From assembly GCA_903772945.1 (NCBI GenBank), contig CAICTM010000096.1, positions 58,574 through 122,573 of the forward strand: 64,000 bases of DNA. Reading direction: 5' to 3'. Source of the DNA: Seminavis robusta (Eukaryota > Bacillariophyta > Bacillariophyceae > Naviculales > Naviculaceae). Below are positions 63,380 through 64,000 of the stretch, piece after piece. The notes beneath the pieces are model-generated. The model made no database searches. It was not told where the DNA came from and was given only the letters and a program-made list of their open reading frames with translations. A program made the position numbers and the translations under genes. How positions within the stretch are numbered: position 1 is the first letter of the stretch; every line of letters starts with the position of its first letter.

Positions 63380-63770
63380 GTAACGGAGCAAAACTACACT
63401 TTCAGTACCAGATGGTTTTATGACGGAGAAGTTGTACACACCAAGATGAAGGGTAAGCAGTTCCCGATTATCAGCAATTCTGCGACAACTGGACACAAAT
63501 TACAGGGATATACTGCAGTGTGGTTATTGGTATTCATGGCGATACTGTCAAAACTGGGCTTACGTGGTTTTATCAAGGGTGCGAACCATGAGTGGTTTGT
63601 TCTTATTGAAGAAGCTGGATTGGGATCCAAAGAACTTTGCCATGCCACAACGAATGAGAGACATGCTTGCAAGATTTAAGGATACTATTGGGCTTTCTGT
63701 CCTAGGAGAAGATCAATACGATAAATGTTCCAGCGAGAAGACGGGTTCTTGTTATAAGTATAAACGGTAG
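63380..63770 (+). pseudogene. PIF1-like helicase C-terminal fragment, frameshifted
   Basis: Two adjoining frames carry the C-terminal motifs of PIF1-family helicases. From 63380 the first reads through KQFPIISNSATTGHKLQGYTA, the conserved Thr-x-His-Lys-x-Gln-Gly motif V/VI region. The second, ending at 63770, has NWAYVVLSRVRTMSGLFLL, the Leu-Ser-Arg motif VI. The switch of frame occurs near 63530 and is explained by one extra base. No N-terminal helicase motifs (Walker A/B) are in the window before it. Such fragments are commonly left by Helitron-like or other large mobile elements; an ordinary cellular PIF1 pseudogene is also possible. The element may continue past the window, but the frame closes at 63770. 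Confidence 0.7.
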
Positions 63771-64000
63771 GGATATAGGGTAAATTAATCTGTATATAAA
63801 AACTTTTATTACTACAACTACCTTTCTGAGATTCGCATTGCACCTGTACGTCATTCAATGTCAGTCATTGAAAAAAGATCAAGCGTCCAATAAATCACAG
63901 GCGACCCCGAAAAATTAGGAGCCAACTTTTAAAATGTGAAGAACGCAAGCGACTTTCATGTGCATGTACAATGCGTTGACTGTATCCCGTCAATACAATA
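63771..64000. other. AT-rich end of the window
   Basis: No gene seen after the helicase remnant. A CATTCAATGTCAGTCATTGAAAA stretch near 63853 has weak self-complementarity, and TACGTCATTC near 63848 resembles a CRE site, which is not significant on its own. Confidence 0.4.

Overview
This is nuclear DNA of a diatom, most likely a raphid pennate. Three things point there. First, seven genes carry a domain I recognise as DUF6824, a family of unknown function found mainly in diatoms. Second, two proteins carry plastid presequences with the diatom-type Ala-Phe cleavage context. Third, the genes have short spliceosomal introns of about 55-130 nt and long low-complexity proteins rich in Ser, Asn and Gln, with wide gene-poor spacers. 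I think of Seminavis or Nitzschia relatives, but the sequence alone does not settle the genus.

Layout. 1-5.6 kb: a 1,518-residue disordered protein (- strand) with a recurring RRNSSLSD-type motif. 6.0-13.8 kb: housekeeping block with a SMYD-like SET protein (-), a C1-domain membrane protein (+), a carbonyl-reductase-type SDR (-, one intron), mitochondrial fission protein FIS1 (+) and a dysferlin-domain protein (-). 13.8-18.06 kb: gene-poor spacer. 18.06-35.58 kb: six DUF6824 genes in a row on the + strand (called A-F here), with no other recognisable gene between them. 36.5-39.7 kb: a Golgi-type sulfotransferase (-) and a PP2A activator PTPA (+) as a divergent pair. 40.5-41.4 kb: the seventh DUF6824 gene (G, -). 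41.4-44.4 kb: gene-poor spacer. 44.4-53.8 kb: plastid-type Mpv17/PMP22 protein (+), ATP-dependent NAD(P)HX dehydratase (+), an unrecognised frameshifted coding remnant (-), an IMPACT homologue (+), a plastid EF-hand protein (-), a PDZ/membrane protein (+) and an Ala/Lys/Ser-rich hypothetical protein (-). 55.2-63.0 kb: a large Ap4A-hydrolase-like phosphoesterase (-, three exons) and a single-pass membrane protein with two solute-binding modules (-, four exons). 63.4-63.8 kb: a decayed PIF1-like helicase fragment.

The main result is the DUF6824 array. Its members share the about 100-residue domain followed by a basic SSTKAK tail. Six of seven also share a short C-terminal Asp/Glu/Gln-Pro-Leu/Val-Pro-Leu/Val motif, in four of them followed by an acidic amphipathic segment. 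The proteins carry Met-, Gln- or Ser-rich linkers and putative nuclear localisation signals, which suggests a locally expanded family of nuclear regulators; that role is inference. Introns recur at two places in the domain but differ in presence and phase. One paralogue uses a GC-AG intron and also has a 99-nt intron whose retention would keep the frame.

The spacers are unusually dense in self-complementary octamers (TACCGGTA, TACATGTA, TACTAGTA) and CTAGCTAG runs, far above chance, and some have entered coding exons. I see no tRNA, rRNA, CRISPR array or intact transposon.
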